DNA of 64,000 bases from Sycon ciliatum (lineage: Eukaryota; Porifera; Calcarea; Leucosolenida; Sycettidae): positions 28,489,294 through 28,553,293 of the forward strand of contig NC_088645.1 in the NCBI RefSeq assembly GCF_964019385.1. The letters are read 5' to 3'. The position numbers were made by a program, and so were the translations under genes. Below the pieces are notes generated by a model, which ran no database searches, was not told where the DNA came from, and worked only from the letters and a program-made list of their open reading frames with translations. Of this stretch, positions 33,056 to 44,579 are shown piece by piece (position 1 is the stretch's first letter; every line of letters begins with the position of its first letter).

Positions 33056-35043
33056 CTGGTTTGACACTTGAATGACTTACGCTTGCTATTCAGAGCACAT
33101 GAACAGCCTGTCGCACCTGCCACTAGGCAAACTTGCAAGAAAGCCCTCCCTCTTTAATATAGAGGGAATTGACCGATTATCGGCTCGGCTTGTGTAGGCC
33201 TTGTAAGGTTCTGCTCCAAGAGGACTGAATTACGAAGTGTTTTTCAAGTCCAATTATGACTAGGGAGATGTGGGGTTCCAACAGGAGGACGTCATACTCT
33301 CCAATCACAATAATGGACAACGAGAACTGGTAGGTGGAACATTTATTACAGGGGACGAAGATAAAGAGACCAAGACAAACGGAACGACTACATTGTGTAA
33401 GAGAGAAAGAAGAGGTCGAGATCAAGTGTGAACGGCAAGATAAAGGGCCTGGGTAGCTATGGCAATTATGGGCGCGCAAGTAGCTTCCCAGGCCAACGAA
33501 CCAGAAGGAGACAAAAGCGTACGAGGGTGCATGCAGGCCAGTTTGGATATGGTTGTAGAAGTACGGGAGGAGGTACCTTACAGAGATCTTGCACATTTGC
33601 TCGATGCATTTATTCGGCATCAGGAAATCAGGGTATACTGTTGTTGCGTGAATGTACGGAATCAGTGCGCAAAGCGTAAAACTCAACTGACGCTTTTTCT
33701 TGCTCCTATTCAATGAAATTTGCTCACAGAAGTAGCAGTAATAGTGCAAAAATTGTGAAACAATATATTAATACTTAATTTATTTTTTATTAGATTTCAG
33801 CTTGATAATTGCTATCAGTGTTCTGACAAAGTCAATATGAGTTTTCCAAGGTCCACATGTTGTTGTGCTCTAGGTTTTGAGTGAAGTTATTGTATCTGTG
33901 CGTGTCGTTGTGTCTATAATGCATGTGCGTGGTGGCGCTGCTGGCTATGCGAAGTCAATCCTACGAATCCAACGACTACCGTGGGCAAGTTGTATTTCGT
34001 TTACTGATTTACTCTGCATATGAAGTAAATGCACAGAGCACTGAGTATTTGAATACACAGCATGGTCACGTTCATGCATGGAATGGTTTCCAGTGAATTT
34101 GATATTTATCTCGAAATTCTCTAAGATGGGGCACATTACTAAAAATGTATAGATTTTCCTGTGGGCGGTGGCATGCAAATGCAACAGTCCATTCCCTAGC
34201 ACTGAAAGGAACGTGGGAGACTGCAGAGCAACTAATAGAATAGACATGACCATGACATCAATGACAACACCGTGCAGCAAGATATGCTAGAGTGCTAGGT
34301 GCACGTGGCTTTTGGTGGAATTCTCATTGCGTACCTGTCTGAATATCCCTGTCAGCGTAGTTACTTGGTATCGCACTATCTGACTGTATAATATCTCACT
34401 ACGTTGGCAGGCTGTTAGTCATAATCCGAAAGTATTGGTCCTTTCTTAATTGGCGCAACATCCGAGTGGTTCTGAAGCCATAGTATGCTTTCCTTGTCCA
34501 GGATCATTACGGACATATCTTGGCGAAAGGGTGTGGGGAAACAACTTCTGTATTTAAACATTTGGTCCAATATAATATTATAGAAAGTGCCAAACCCCTT
34601 GTTATTGCACTAGCTGACTGGATAGTTTCTCGTTACTTTGATGCACTCTTAGTCATAACTCCTAACTTAGTGGTCCTCTCTTTTTGTTAATTTTAAAATA
34701 TTATTCCCGTAGCTATGCAGAAGACGTTACTTCAGTAACGTCTGGCGCTAGCCAGTGTCCACACAGCTTTAATTTGGTGTTTGTTTGTTTGTTTGTGTGT
34801 TTGTGTCACGCCTGGAGCTATCCCGTATCTGTGCCGTACCTTTCCCGTATCTGTGACTACAAAGGCTCTACAGGATTGTACATAACAGCTGTCCACAATA
34901 TTTGCTGGCTTCCGTATCTGTCCAGTACCGCACCAATATTCGTCGTATTATGTATACGACTCCCTGATGTAGACGGAGATTTGGAAAGAAATAGGGAGAC
35001 GAGGAGGAAATGAAATTAGAATAGATGCTGAATAGGTGACAGG
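33056..35043. other. Intron sequence, no gene supported
   Basis: Opposed open frames at 33177-33749 have no recognisable domain. Repeated TTAGTCATAA and similar words at 34419 and 34648 suggest old repeats. Confidence 0.35.
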
Positions 35044-35715
35044 ATGCGTCAGCAAAAACATACTTTGGAAGAGAGATCCGTTCGTCTCCATAATAAGCGT
35101 AAACGGGTGATTCAGCGCCGGTCACAGGAAACGTTGGAAGAGAGATCCCGTCGACTCCAGAACGCCCGTGATCGGCAGAGTCAGCGCCGGTCACAGGAAA
35201 CGTCAGGACAGACATCCCGTCGACTCAAGAACGCCCTTGATCGGCAGAGTCAGCGCCGGTCACAGGAAAGGTCAGGACAGACATCTCGTCGAGTCCAGAT
35301 CGCCCGTGATCGGCAGAGTCAGCGCCGGTCACAGGAAACGTCAGGACAGACATCCCGTCGACTCCAGAACGCCCGTGATTGGCAGAGTCAGCGCCGGTCA
35401 CAGGAAACGTCAGGACAGACATCCCGTCGAGTCCAGAACGCCCGTGATCGGCAGAGTCAGCGCCGGTCCCAGGTAACGTCGAACGACACAAATGCAAGAA
35501 ATGAGCATAGGAGGCTTAATCGTGCTGATTCGCGTCATGCTACTGCAGCTGCGCACATGGAAACTGTGCGGTCTATGGTAGAGGAAAAAAATCATGCAAT
35601 GGTGTCTTCTTTGACGCGTGAAGAGCGCCAGCAGTATAGCCACCTATACAATGATGTGGTCAATCAACGGAAAAAATACATTTCCATCAGTTCTGATAAC
35701 ATGTACGATGCCTAG
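35044..35715 (+). CDS. STPR (23-residue repeat) DNA-binding-type protein
   Basis: A 223-residue intronless ORF starts at the ATG at 35044 (MRQQKHTLEERS). Residues ~5-140 are six tandem 23-residue repeats (69-bp DNA unit) of the pattern RRSQETSGQTSRRLQNARDR. This length and the RR-ET-RL-R-R spacing match the score-and-three peptide repeat (STPR) of Bombyx FMBP-1, an Arg-rich helical DNA-binding repeat. The same repeat type is also seen in proteins linked to Helitron elements. The first two repeats (TLEERS) are more diverged than the later ones (SGQTSR), so the array grew recently. The C-terminal 80 residues are hydrophilic with a helix-prone HMETVRSMVEEKNHAMVSSL. A nuclear role is inferred. 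It lies in an intron of receptor gene 2. Confidence 0.65.
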   Translation: MRQQKHTLEERSVRLHNKRKRVIQRRSQETLEERSRRLQNARDRQSQRRSQETSGQTSRRLKNALDRQSQRRSQERSGQTSRRVQIARDRQSQRRSQETSGQTSRRLQNARDWQSQRRSQETSGQTSRRVQNARDRQSQRRSQVTSNDTNARNEHRRLNRADSRHATAAAHMETVRSMVEEKNHAMVSSLTREERQQYSHLYNDVVNQRKKYISISSDNMYDA

Positions 35716-36925
35716 CTCATCAGCTAGGCAAAAAGCATAAAAGCATAGCGAAGGGTCCTGAGCTTCCAAGCTCTCTCGTTGCCTCAACAACATCCGAGTG
35801 TTTTGGCCAAAAACAACAAGACTCATTAGACAGGACGATTGCGCTAGTGTTCCAGATGTTGTTGTTTCAATAAACTCAAAACCGTTCCGTCCTTGACGAC
35901 GTATTGCCCAGTCCTGCTGTCTGAGGCTGCATCCATGGGGTACTTTATTGAGGCGGGATGGGCTAAGCTTCGTTGATGAAACATCTGTGTTAGCTCTGGG
36001 GCGACATAGGCCTAGTGGCGGGGTTTGGAGAAAGCTGCGCGATTCTGGGTGACGACTGCTGCAGGATCATCTAGCGCTGTCGTGAAACTTTGTCGCCCGT
36101 GGCTTGCGGCTCCATTTAGCCTGCAACTGATGTTTCTTTTTCATTTCTCCTATTCTTCAAGATAATTATAACATGGGATTCGAACGCGCACTATATCCTT
36201 ACATGCATTTCCTGGATACGCTTTACATTCACACATTCTTCCCAGTTGATTCACCTAATGATGTGTACATTCATGGACACGTAGCACGACGTGACTGAAT
36301 CAAGCCCGAGTACGCACGACGGAGGCGGCGATCCGAGGCGCGTAACCCCGAGGACTGCCGCCGACGCGGTGCGTACGAAAGCTTGGTTCAGCCACATAGT
36401 CATGCTACATGTCCGTGATTGTGGTTCAGGTTTTCACGCTTGCGATATGTCAGTACACACAGCTCAACTGTTATGTTCGAGTACAGAGTACGAGAGTCCA
36501 TATGATAGAAGCAACACCAGTGAAACTGGCACCATGGACCACGGAACTGGGAAATAATTGATTGACTGCTATTCAGGTAGACTTGGATGAGATTTCCTAA
36601 TGCGGTGATGAATTTTCAAAGAAGAATTCAATGTTGAAACCGGCTTGCTCTGGTGAAGGGGCCGGTACATGTAGCCGATGACGACGAGCAAGATCAATAT
36701 CCGGCTTGTGACAGGTGTTGAAATTGCTCCTTGTTTTCCTTGCCTCGTAGGTCATATCCCGACAGATAGAGGGAACACATGTGTCATATTTGGCGGTTTT
36801 GTTACACTGCAGTGCAGACGTAATCGCAAATGTTTCTTTCAACATGTACATATATATGTACGTGTAGCTTCAAGGAAATTGTTCAATATTTTCAAATTCC
36901 GGGTCTGCGAACAGACAGGAACATG
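35716..36925. other. No gene supported
   Basis: Includes an 88-residue plus-strand frame at 36291-36557 without a recognisable domain and a short inverted word pair around the STPR stop (GCCTAGCTCATCAGCTAGGC, 35708-35729). Confidence 0.35.
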
Positions 36926-37255
36926 TGTGGTATCCCTGTCTGGCGAATACGGAGTAATACGGAACTAATACGGAACTTTACCTGATGTATATTTTAGTGT
37001 ATTTCCGTATGTAACCGTACGGCATATGGTGCATAAAAGCTGCTGCGCATTTCTGTTTCGATAAGATTTTATAGCACCAACAAAGCCGAGAAGAAGAAGT
37101 ATTCAGCCTCCAGGTGTGCACCGAAGAGAAACTCCTATGTATTTGCCGCTTCTTCTTTTACTTATAATTATATCCCAGGTGTGTACCTGAGAGAAGAAGA
37201 ATAAAAGCTAACTCTTGTTGATTGCACCGCGCCTACAACTCGGCTACCTGTTACA
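36926..37255 (+). repeat. LTR with adjacent primer-binding site
   Basis: A 330-bp LTR (TGTGGTATCCC … CTGTTACA) related to the LTRs at 5435-7023 but in plus orientation. It shares the AATACGGA words, a CATAAAAG TATA-like box and an AATAAAAG signal. Directly after it, 37257-37286 reads TGGTGGCAGCGGTGGGATTC and on, complementary to the tRNA-Leu 3' end over about 28 bases, so this is a 5' LTR and not just a solo LTR. No matching 3' LTR was found downstream. The broken kinase gene starts 216 bases after it. Confidence 0.75.
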
Positions 37256-37470
37256 TTGGTGGCAGCGGTGGGATTCGAATCCACGCCATCGAAATACTTA
37301 TTTGCGAACGTTCTCATTGAATTTGTCGTCCTCAGCATTCTAAGCACTGCTCAGCGCATGGCAAATGTTTGAAATTCCTGCACAAGATTTCTCCGGCTTT
37401 TTGTCAAACGCTAAGCCGTCTTTCCTGATCTTTCACCTCGTGCAGTGTTCCGTTTCCCCGTACTGACGTC

Positions 37471-38034
37471 ATGGCTGAAGGAAATGAGATCACTCTCAGG
37501 AGCCCCTGGGCTGACTGCCAATATGTCGCCGATATGTCTTCTAGACTGGGAATAGGTGCGTTCTCTACATTGCACCGTGCAGAGACCCTTGTGTCCAGAA
37601 CGCCTGTAGCGGTAAAGATGTTTTCAAGTGCTAACTTTGATGAGGAAATGGTGAAGGAGGAAATGCGCATAATGGGTGCGACGAGTGCATCTGGAGGACA
37701 TCCCAATGTCCTCAAAATGATTGACGTGGTCCAGACGGCTGGTGAAGAGGCAGGCGAATATGCTTAAAGGAGTCACTTAGTAATAGAGCTATGCGACTAC
37801 CCACTCCGTACTATCGCCCGAGACTACAGCGAAGAACCGTTTCCGTATCGACAGTCGACACCACCCGCTAGTGTTCAAAGTGGAATTGACACGACAGCTT
37901 CTGTCTGACCTAGCACATATCCACAAGAACAACATTTGTCACAGTGATATCCATTTCGGCAATTTCATGGTGCACAAGGCGAGTGGAATGGTGAAATTCA
38001 TAGATTTCGGCATTGCCAAGGAGGTGAAGAACTG
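37471..38034 (+). pseudogene. Broken intronless protein kinase
   Basis: Ser/Thr-kinase-like catalytic domain in three frames. 37471-37767 (good Kozak ATG) has the glycine loop LGIGAFSTLH, the ATP-binding Lys in VAVKMF and the αC Glu in VKEEMRIM. A frameshift near 37767 leads to LVIELCDYPL, a hinge-like stretch. A second, near 37880, leads to LLSDLAHIHKNNICHSDIH and FIDFGIAKEV. The HRD motif is HSD, while DFG is intact. No introns and no C-lobe end beyond DFG. It lies just downstream of an LTR and primer-binding site in the same orientation, which fits a transduced or retroposed gene copy. Host parent gene unknown. Confidence 0.7.
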
Positions 38035-38968
38035 ACTATGTCAACCCGACATCTTCCGCCGCTTTTCAGAAATGCGCAGCAGCTTTTACATGAACCTGCT
38101 ATTGTAGTTCGTGTATCCATTGTTTGGCACTTCTGTATCCGTGATACACTGGCTCTTGGTATTGCTCCCCACCCTTTCGTGACATGGTAACATAGCACTG
38201 AACAAGAACGTCGTTGACCTGCCCAACGTATTTTATTTCTTCAAATCAAGGTTGAGGTTCGATCATTTTCATAAATTCTTGGGACTTTTCCATCCTTGAA
38301 GCTGTTCTTTCTTTTGTAGACTTCTGCACGAGTACAACCAACTCCGGCTCTGCTTTTCCTAGTTCACCGGCTTATCTATTACGGAAGCCAATCTTTCGGC
38401 ATATAGAAGTGTTCCAAATCCCTTCGCAATTCAGACCTTCCAGCAACCGATGCAGAAGTACAACTGCTCTGATTGCGTTTGAAAAAACCCCGACATCGCT
38501 TCGGCTCTTATCAAGTACATTGGCATTAGAAAAACTCGCCGGAACCCAGTTCTTGCTGTCGATGTCTCATCATACTGGTCGTCCTTTTTTATCCATGTTT
38601 GCTTTGGCTCACCATTGGAGTTCAAATATGTAGATGAATATTTCTTATTTGAACTTGGATGGTGAGACAATTTCATAACTCGCCACAGGTTGTCCTACTC
38701 TGGTTTACCAAACTCTTTCGTATGTGTGCACAAACTGTTACACCAAGCATATAGTGCCATTATGTGCATCTTTAAAGTATCACAAGTATTTCACACCGTG
38801 TACAGTAGTCTCTCTGTGTGTCCGAGTTTGTGGAAAAGGAATACCTTGTTTGCTGAAGAAGTACCAGTGGATCATAGAGCTGTTTTAAGTCCCCAAACTC
38901 GTTTTGTTGACAGCGCATGTATCTGTAGATATTGGAGCATTCAATGTACTGTGTTTTGTCGACTGCAG

Positions 38969-39228
38969 CAGTCAGTCAAACCTCATCGTTATACATCCTT
39001 GGCGCAGTGATCGGCGCTGGTATTGGCGGGATATTAGCAACGTTGGTGGCCGTAATAGTGTATCGAAAGATGCAAAGCAAACCGGTGCAGACTGAAGTTC
39101 CAAGTCAGACACAAAATGCAGCATACGAAGACGCTGATATTGCGGAGAGTTCCCTCACCAAAAGTGATGCTTACGGTGTTGTAGAATCCTCCCCGCAACC
39201 ACAGTATGAATATGTCTGCCCTCATTAA
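38969..39228 (+). CDS. Receptor gene 2: transmembrane and cytoplasmic-tail exon
   Basis: The terminal exon starts in phase 1 after a gactgcag acceptor and ends with a TAA at 39226-39228. It encodes a short extracellular piece (VSQTSSLY), a Gly/Ile/Leu/Val-rich transmembrane helix, a basic YRKMQSK stop-transfer signal and a tail with NAAYEDAD, DAYGVV and PQYEYV motifs. The tail is nearly the same as that of receptor gene 1 (4237-4511), while the helix differs more, so the tail is under stronger constraint. The phase matches the Ig and CCP exons upstream, supporting one gene of about 18 kb: Ig-Ig-CCP-Cys-rich-CCP-TM-tail. Exons may be missing between 28.3 and 39 kb. Confidence 0.75.
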
Positions 39229-40600
39229 CTGATTAGGCACGTTTTTCATTCGCCTCTGTTCTTTGGGCTGCTTTTCCTCAATTCTCTGATTCCGTAAAGA
39301 TTCCCTCGGAATACATTATTCCATTTCTACCCTGGTGCATTTTATTCCGGCTAGATTTTCAAAATTAACCTTTCGCATTTCCTCACACTGTCGCATTCTG
39401 TACAATTTTGATATCATATCTCCCCAGACGCATTGTGTTCCTTAGGGTCCTTTTCCGGGAATGTGCAAGAATAGTTCACCTATCTTTCTATTTCAGCTTT
39501 CTTTCGTTGCAGTTCACATATATGCTTCAAACTAACATTATCCTTAGGGGAACCCACAGCTCTTCCTTAGCGAGCCTCATTGTAACACTAAAACTATTCA
39601 CCCTATACGTACAAGAGATCTCCTGTATTCCTCCTCTGCATTAATAATTAATAATATTTCCCACGGATCGCCGAAGTCGCACCGACCTCTTCTTCACATT
39701 GTACTGCTGGCTTTTATCTAGGGCTATACGTGATGAATTAGTACGTACTGTTCTCACTGAGGTGATTTGTAATGTTGTTCTCTCTACAAAATTCTTCGTT
39801 TAACTGCATGCACCTCCTCGCCTCGTCCTTATCTCCTATATTTTGTTCACAGGACACCTCCAAGTATCTCTTTTTCAGATGTGTTTCGTCCATGTAATGC
39901 CATTGATTCATCGCGCTGCTAAATACATAAAGCTGTGTGAGTATTTTTGTAAATATTTTCGTTATAGTTTTCTTCCAAAATGATGCTCATGTTGAGATAA
40001 GACAGTGGACAGTGGTTGGGTTTACCTTCGTTCAGCATGTGCTGATTATTGATATCAGTATTGCACAATTCTACCTTACCTGTAGTGTATAATAATATAT
40101 GAGGCCAGAGTTGATATCAGTGCCAAGTATATTAGAATAAAGGGACATGTGGCTAGCATACGACCAGAACAGATTTAATTCGGGTGCACAGCCAGCAGTG
40201 AAGGATACACAGAAACGGAAATATCTCTCCATTTTTGTCAGATGTTGATGATGTGCGAGTGTTTCATGTATCTGATCGAGTAGTTTCTGTGGGAAATTAT
40301 GTAAAGGACACAACCTACAACAAGGATGAACACTACCAGTCACGTGGTTGCACCACCGGGCGGTTTTAGCCTATTGCCAGACTTGAGTTCCAGCTTAGCA
40401 TTTGTAACTACAGCTGTACTCTAGGATACAAACCAAGCAAGCAAAACAGACTAGAACCTTTACTGCGCTCTAACACTGCAAAAAATGTAAACGTGCATGC
40501 CCACTATCCTAACAGCCAGCGCTTTCGACAAATCTCATCAGCCGAGGGGACTAGAATGGTTTGAGCTACTTAAAGTACGAATCATATTGTATTTGTATTT
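39229..40600. other. 3' flank of receptor gene 2, no gene seen
   Basis: AT-rich; only short unsupported frames. Confidence 0.4.
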
Positions 40601-40609
40601 GTATTGTAT

Positions 40610-41092
40610 TTATTTAAAAGGATTCTCCAAAAGCAAATGGATGCTTATCATGGAAGTCTCCCACATACGCAAAGAAAAATGGGGAAATGGGGGAGAGGAG
40701 AGTGTTTGTTTTTGTTTGTTTGTTTGTTTGTATTTATTTTGATTCGCAAGTTCAAACGGGCATAGAACCCAATAACATGAAAGCGAATATTGAGTGGAAG
40801 ATGAAGAATGGGAAGAAGGGAAACAAGTACCTAAATATCGAGGTATAAAAGCAGGAAAGAAATCGACGAGGGAAGAAATCACCTCTGCCGATAATAGCGG
40901 GACATTTAGATGAAAAAACACCCAGCAAGGATTAATTTCAAGAAAAAAAAATTCTCAAACGGAAAAGTTCAGAATTCCAGTCAGAGAATATCTATGCTGA
41001 GAGTAATGAGCCTTTAGAGCAATGCGAAAATTGACAGAGGACTGAACGCAGCAGATGTGTTCTGGAAGTTTGTTCCATTCCACAGATAAACT
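40610..41092 (-). pseudogene. LINE 3' fragment
   Basis: The minus strand from 41092 reads EWNKLPEHICCVQSSVNFRI, the WNxLP block at the end of non-LTR polyproteins. It is followed by a 3' UTR whose TTCAAACGGG-ACCCAATAA-ATGA words (40751-40785) recur at 16412-16445. A TTTATTTAAAAG tail-like run lies at 40608-40620. Confidence 0.55.
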
Positions 41093-41830
41093 GTGATATC
41101 AGAGAATATTCAAGTATGTGTGGAATTTGATGCCTCCGATTTGGCTGAAAATTTGCAGTAAGGCTCCTTTTGGAGCCTGGATCGACTTTGCAAATCCAGC
41201 GAGAAGGGTTCTGAAGAAAACCTTGCAACTTGCATACCCCTCGTAAATGGCCGAAAACTCACATTATTTGTGGTCTACAAACGAGTCACGCCACAACGTA
41301 CATGAACAAGCTACGAACAAAACTCCATCAAGCCAACTGCGGTTCACCATGGAAGAGTTCCTGGAGCAGTGCCACTTAGCCACGCAAGCATCCCAGAAGA
41401 CGAGGGCCATCACCCCCTAAAGCCACACATGATCGTCTTGAAAATAGCCAAGTTACAACCGCTGATACAACAGCCAGCTATTTCCCCGATTAGCAAAAAC
41501 TTTACACCGGCAGATAGTAAAACATTTCTTCTAGCAGTGACGATATGTCCCCCAGTTTCGTTTTTAGGTGTTCTTGAAATAAACCTTTTTGAATTTTTCA
41601 ACTCCAAATTCATACCTTCGCAAATAAACTCGCCCCTTCGCGCCGTCTCCTCGGCAATTTCTGCTCCAGCACAACTCCTACTGGCGCAGAACTAAGTGTA
41701 TTGTTGACTCTGACAAGGAAAAGCAGCCATGATCACTTGTAACTCCAAATTAAAAACCTTCTTCTTCCACCTTCAGAATTTTTGGGCGAGTGTTGATGCA
41801 AAAGTGACTTGAGGCCTGAGCGAAGACCCT
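41093..41830 (+). mobile_element. Old, diverged arm of the TTAA fold-back family
   Basis: Follows the arm sequence of 18010-18812 with many substitutions: AGTATGTGTGGAATTTGATG…, CATCAAGCCAAC…, CGTCTTGAAAATAGCCAAG…, GTTGATGCAAAAGTGACT. The outer TTAA end is not preserved. Confidence 0.6.
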
Positions 41831-42222
41831 TAATTTTAGTGCAAGAGGCACTGTGAAATAACGTGCCCCATGAAGTGGAGTGACGCGTCCGGCAACACGA
41901 CACGAAACAATCACGATCGTGCATGGCCCGCTACTCTGAACTACTGGTATCTCATACAAAACTGTCCGAAAGTAGCTTTTAATTTCTATAACGGTAGACT
42001 CTGGGGGTCAGCGATAGATGGTAACCTGTCCGTATGAACACAATTCCCACTCAGCTGTACTTTGACTTGTATTCCTGGGGCGCATCGAACAATAATTGAT
42101 CCTGCCACTGTTTTCAAAACGTTCAAATCTCAACTTGCGCAACTTTCTTGCGCACTTCCTCATTTTTCGTGTGCCTTCACTCTCCGTTTACTCCTTTCCA
42201 GAGAAGCAATAGATCTACGGTA

Positions 42223-43198
42223 CTTCCTCCGGAAACAAACACTTCGTGACTTTTTCACTTATTTCCGCTGTTGTTCTGGTAAGCGGACAGTCATCGCAAG
42301 GCAAAGCTGGCGTGCTGGAAACCAAGGGAAGCGGCTATGTTTTGTACTATTGTCCACCAGGCATATTGCCAACAAAAGCATTGCGCTCACTGCTCGTCGT
42401 TGCTAGTTTAAGGTTCAGAATGAGGAAGAGCAGGACAATAGAAGTGAGGAGTAAGAAGAGTGTGAAAAGGATAACAGCTAGAATTTTGAAATATGCGTCA
42501 TCCCAAAGAACACCAGCCAAAGTGCGAATAGGTCGTCAAGGTGTCTAAACTCCAAATGCAAAGATGTGACACCAGCCAAAGTGCGAACAGGTCGTCAAGG
42601 TGTCTAAACTCCAAATGCAAAGATGTGAACTCAGAAAAGCTACAAAATTTCATATCAAAGTCGTCGTTCAGTGGAAGATCTTGCCTTTTTCAGCAGCCTC
42701 CACTGCGATGTCTCCTTGGTAGCATAGGAGGACAGGCGAGATCTCCTCGCAGCGGTCGTGACGTCTCGGGACGACTACAACGCGGAGAGAACTGGGAAGT
42801 GTTTGGATTTTCCTGTACAGGTAAGCGTCGTTCCGAGGCATTCTCCAGAACCAGGTTGACACCAGAGTACCAGTACCATCGCGGTCTCCACCTAGATTCT
42901 AGGGAAGGCACCAGTGTAAATCACGTACTAGTAATAGCAAAGACGACCAAGGGAGCTGAGACGCTGCTCCGTGACGTTCGAAAACGAGTCGATCCACCTG
43001 CACTTTGGTTGGTTCCAGCCGTGATGAATCGAGCGATGGCGACGCAGTCTGAGACTCTATTCCCATCAATTGATTTTGTAGGTATTGTCCATTGAGCATC
43101 TTGAAGTGTTTCTCTTCCATTAGAACACTTTTTTTGAGGACAGTAATCCCTTGAAACGTCATGAGAAAAAGTCACGAAGTGTTTGTTTCCGGAGGACG
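42223..43198 (+). mobile_element. TA-flanked TIR element B
   Basis: A 976-bp element bounded by inverted ends CTTCCTCCGGAAACAAACAC and complement, with TA at 42221-42222 and 43199-43200. The right end has one change (GGAGGACG). It contains a plus-strand frame (about 42690-43095) with YHRGLHLDSREGT, RKRVDPPALW and related blocks shared with element C. A 54-bp tandem duplication (GTCGTCAAGGTGTCTAAACTCC) lies at 42531-42627. Confidence 0.7.
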
Positions 43199-44107
43199 TA
43201 GTTGTGTTATGTGCATTCGGTTATTCGTCCACTGAAGTGATGCAGGATGCGTGCATGAAACAGGTTACATTCACGGTGCAAAGTAGCAATTCACCGTAGG
43301 AAAGGGTTTAGATTTTGCTGTCAATTTTTTCGGTAGCTTTTGGTATCAGTTTAGGCACAAGGACACCCTCATGCTAGGTTCTGATGTTAGCAACTTACTT
43401 CCTCCGGAAACAAAAACTTCGTGACTTTTTTCACTACTTTTCGCTGCTGTTATTTCGCTCTTTCTCCCTGGTTCTGTCAGCCTGAAACACTGACATGACA
43501 TTTCGGAATCGTAGGAAAGCATAATTCATATTCTGGAGAGCCGACAGTCGTCGCAGAGCAAGGGTGTTGACGTTGCAAACAAAGCAAAGCGCATGTCTTT
43601 TTTTCATTTTCGTCCACCAAACGCAATGAGAAGAAACGCACTGCGCTCACTGCTCTTCGTTGCTATGTTTTAGTTCAGAACTTAACAGAGCAGGACAATG
43701 GAACCTAGGAGCAAGAAGAGTGGAAAATGAATAGCAATAGCAGCTAGCGTTTTGAAATTTGCGCCATCCCCGTAACGCCTGTCGGCATGCGAACAGATCG
43801 GCACGATGTCAAAAATATAAAACGATGTCAAAACTATAAAACGATGTCAAAACTATAAAACGAAGCAGAGCAAGATGAACAAGTTCAAAATAGAAGTCAA
43901 CGCTCAGCCACTGCAGAGCCCAGATCTCAGCGTGGATGATGTCGCCTTTTCCAGCAGCCTCGACGATGTGTCCTTCGTCGCAAAGGAGAACAGGCGAGAT
44001 CTGATCGGGGCAGTCGGGAAGTGCTGGTACGACTATGATATCCCTCGGAGGAAATTTGAAATGTTTGGCTCTGCCTGTGTTTGTCCTCGAGCGAGAGCGC
44101 AGGCGGT

Positions 44108-44113
44108 AATGTG
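44108..44113. repeat. Target site duplication (left), AATGTG
   Basis: Six bases immediately before the AGTAGTAAG terminus; repeated at 62324-62329 after the CTTACTACT terminus. Six-base duplication is the Polinton/Maverick signature. Confidence 0.85.
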
Positions 44114-44543
44114 AGTAGTAAGTGCGGGGCGGGTTCTGGTGCACTTTTTGACCTTTGACCTTTGGGCCAAATAAGGCACACTGTGTCGGGCTCGTTTGGT
44201 CTGGCTCGGGGACTCCCCCAGGGTTTGACCTTTGGGTTAAATCAGGCACACTGTGTCGGGCGCGCTTGGTCTGGCCCCGGGACTCCCCCAGGGTTCGACC
44301 TTTGGCCCTGCCATGCCATAAATGTCATCATGTTCTTTTCCGTGGCGACCGTGCACTTGTGCAAGTTCGTTGTATTCGCACCAGGGAGTAGTAAAATACG
44401 TACTATTCCCTGATTTGCACATCGTAGATGTGCAGTGAATGACATATTGCGCATGCGCGCATACGCACGCGGAGCGTGCGACCTTCAGTGGCCCTGCGTG
44501 TGGAAAAGACGTATACGCAAGGTGTACTAGTACACGTGTCATT

Positions 44544-44544
<1 letters not shown>

Positions 44545-44579
<35 letters not shown>

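Noticed and set aside
33177-33749. 190-residue minus-strand ORF
   Set aside because: No recognisable motif, Cys/Ser/Ile-rich composition typical of random AT-rich frames, and opposed by open frames on the other strand.
35113-35480. Regular 69-bp repeats as a CRISPR array
   Set aside because: There is no spacer/repeat alternation; the whole unit repeats in frame and encodes the STPR repeat in a eukaryotic context.
44114-44121. Standard Polinton gene complement (integrase, ATPase, protease, capsids)
   Set aside because: I looked through both arms for rve DDE spacing, Walker motifs and long capsid-like ORFs and found none between the termini and the axis.
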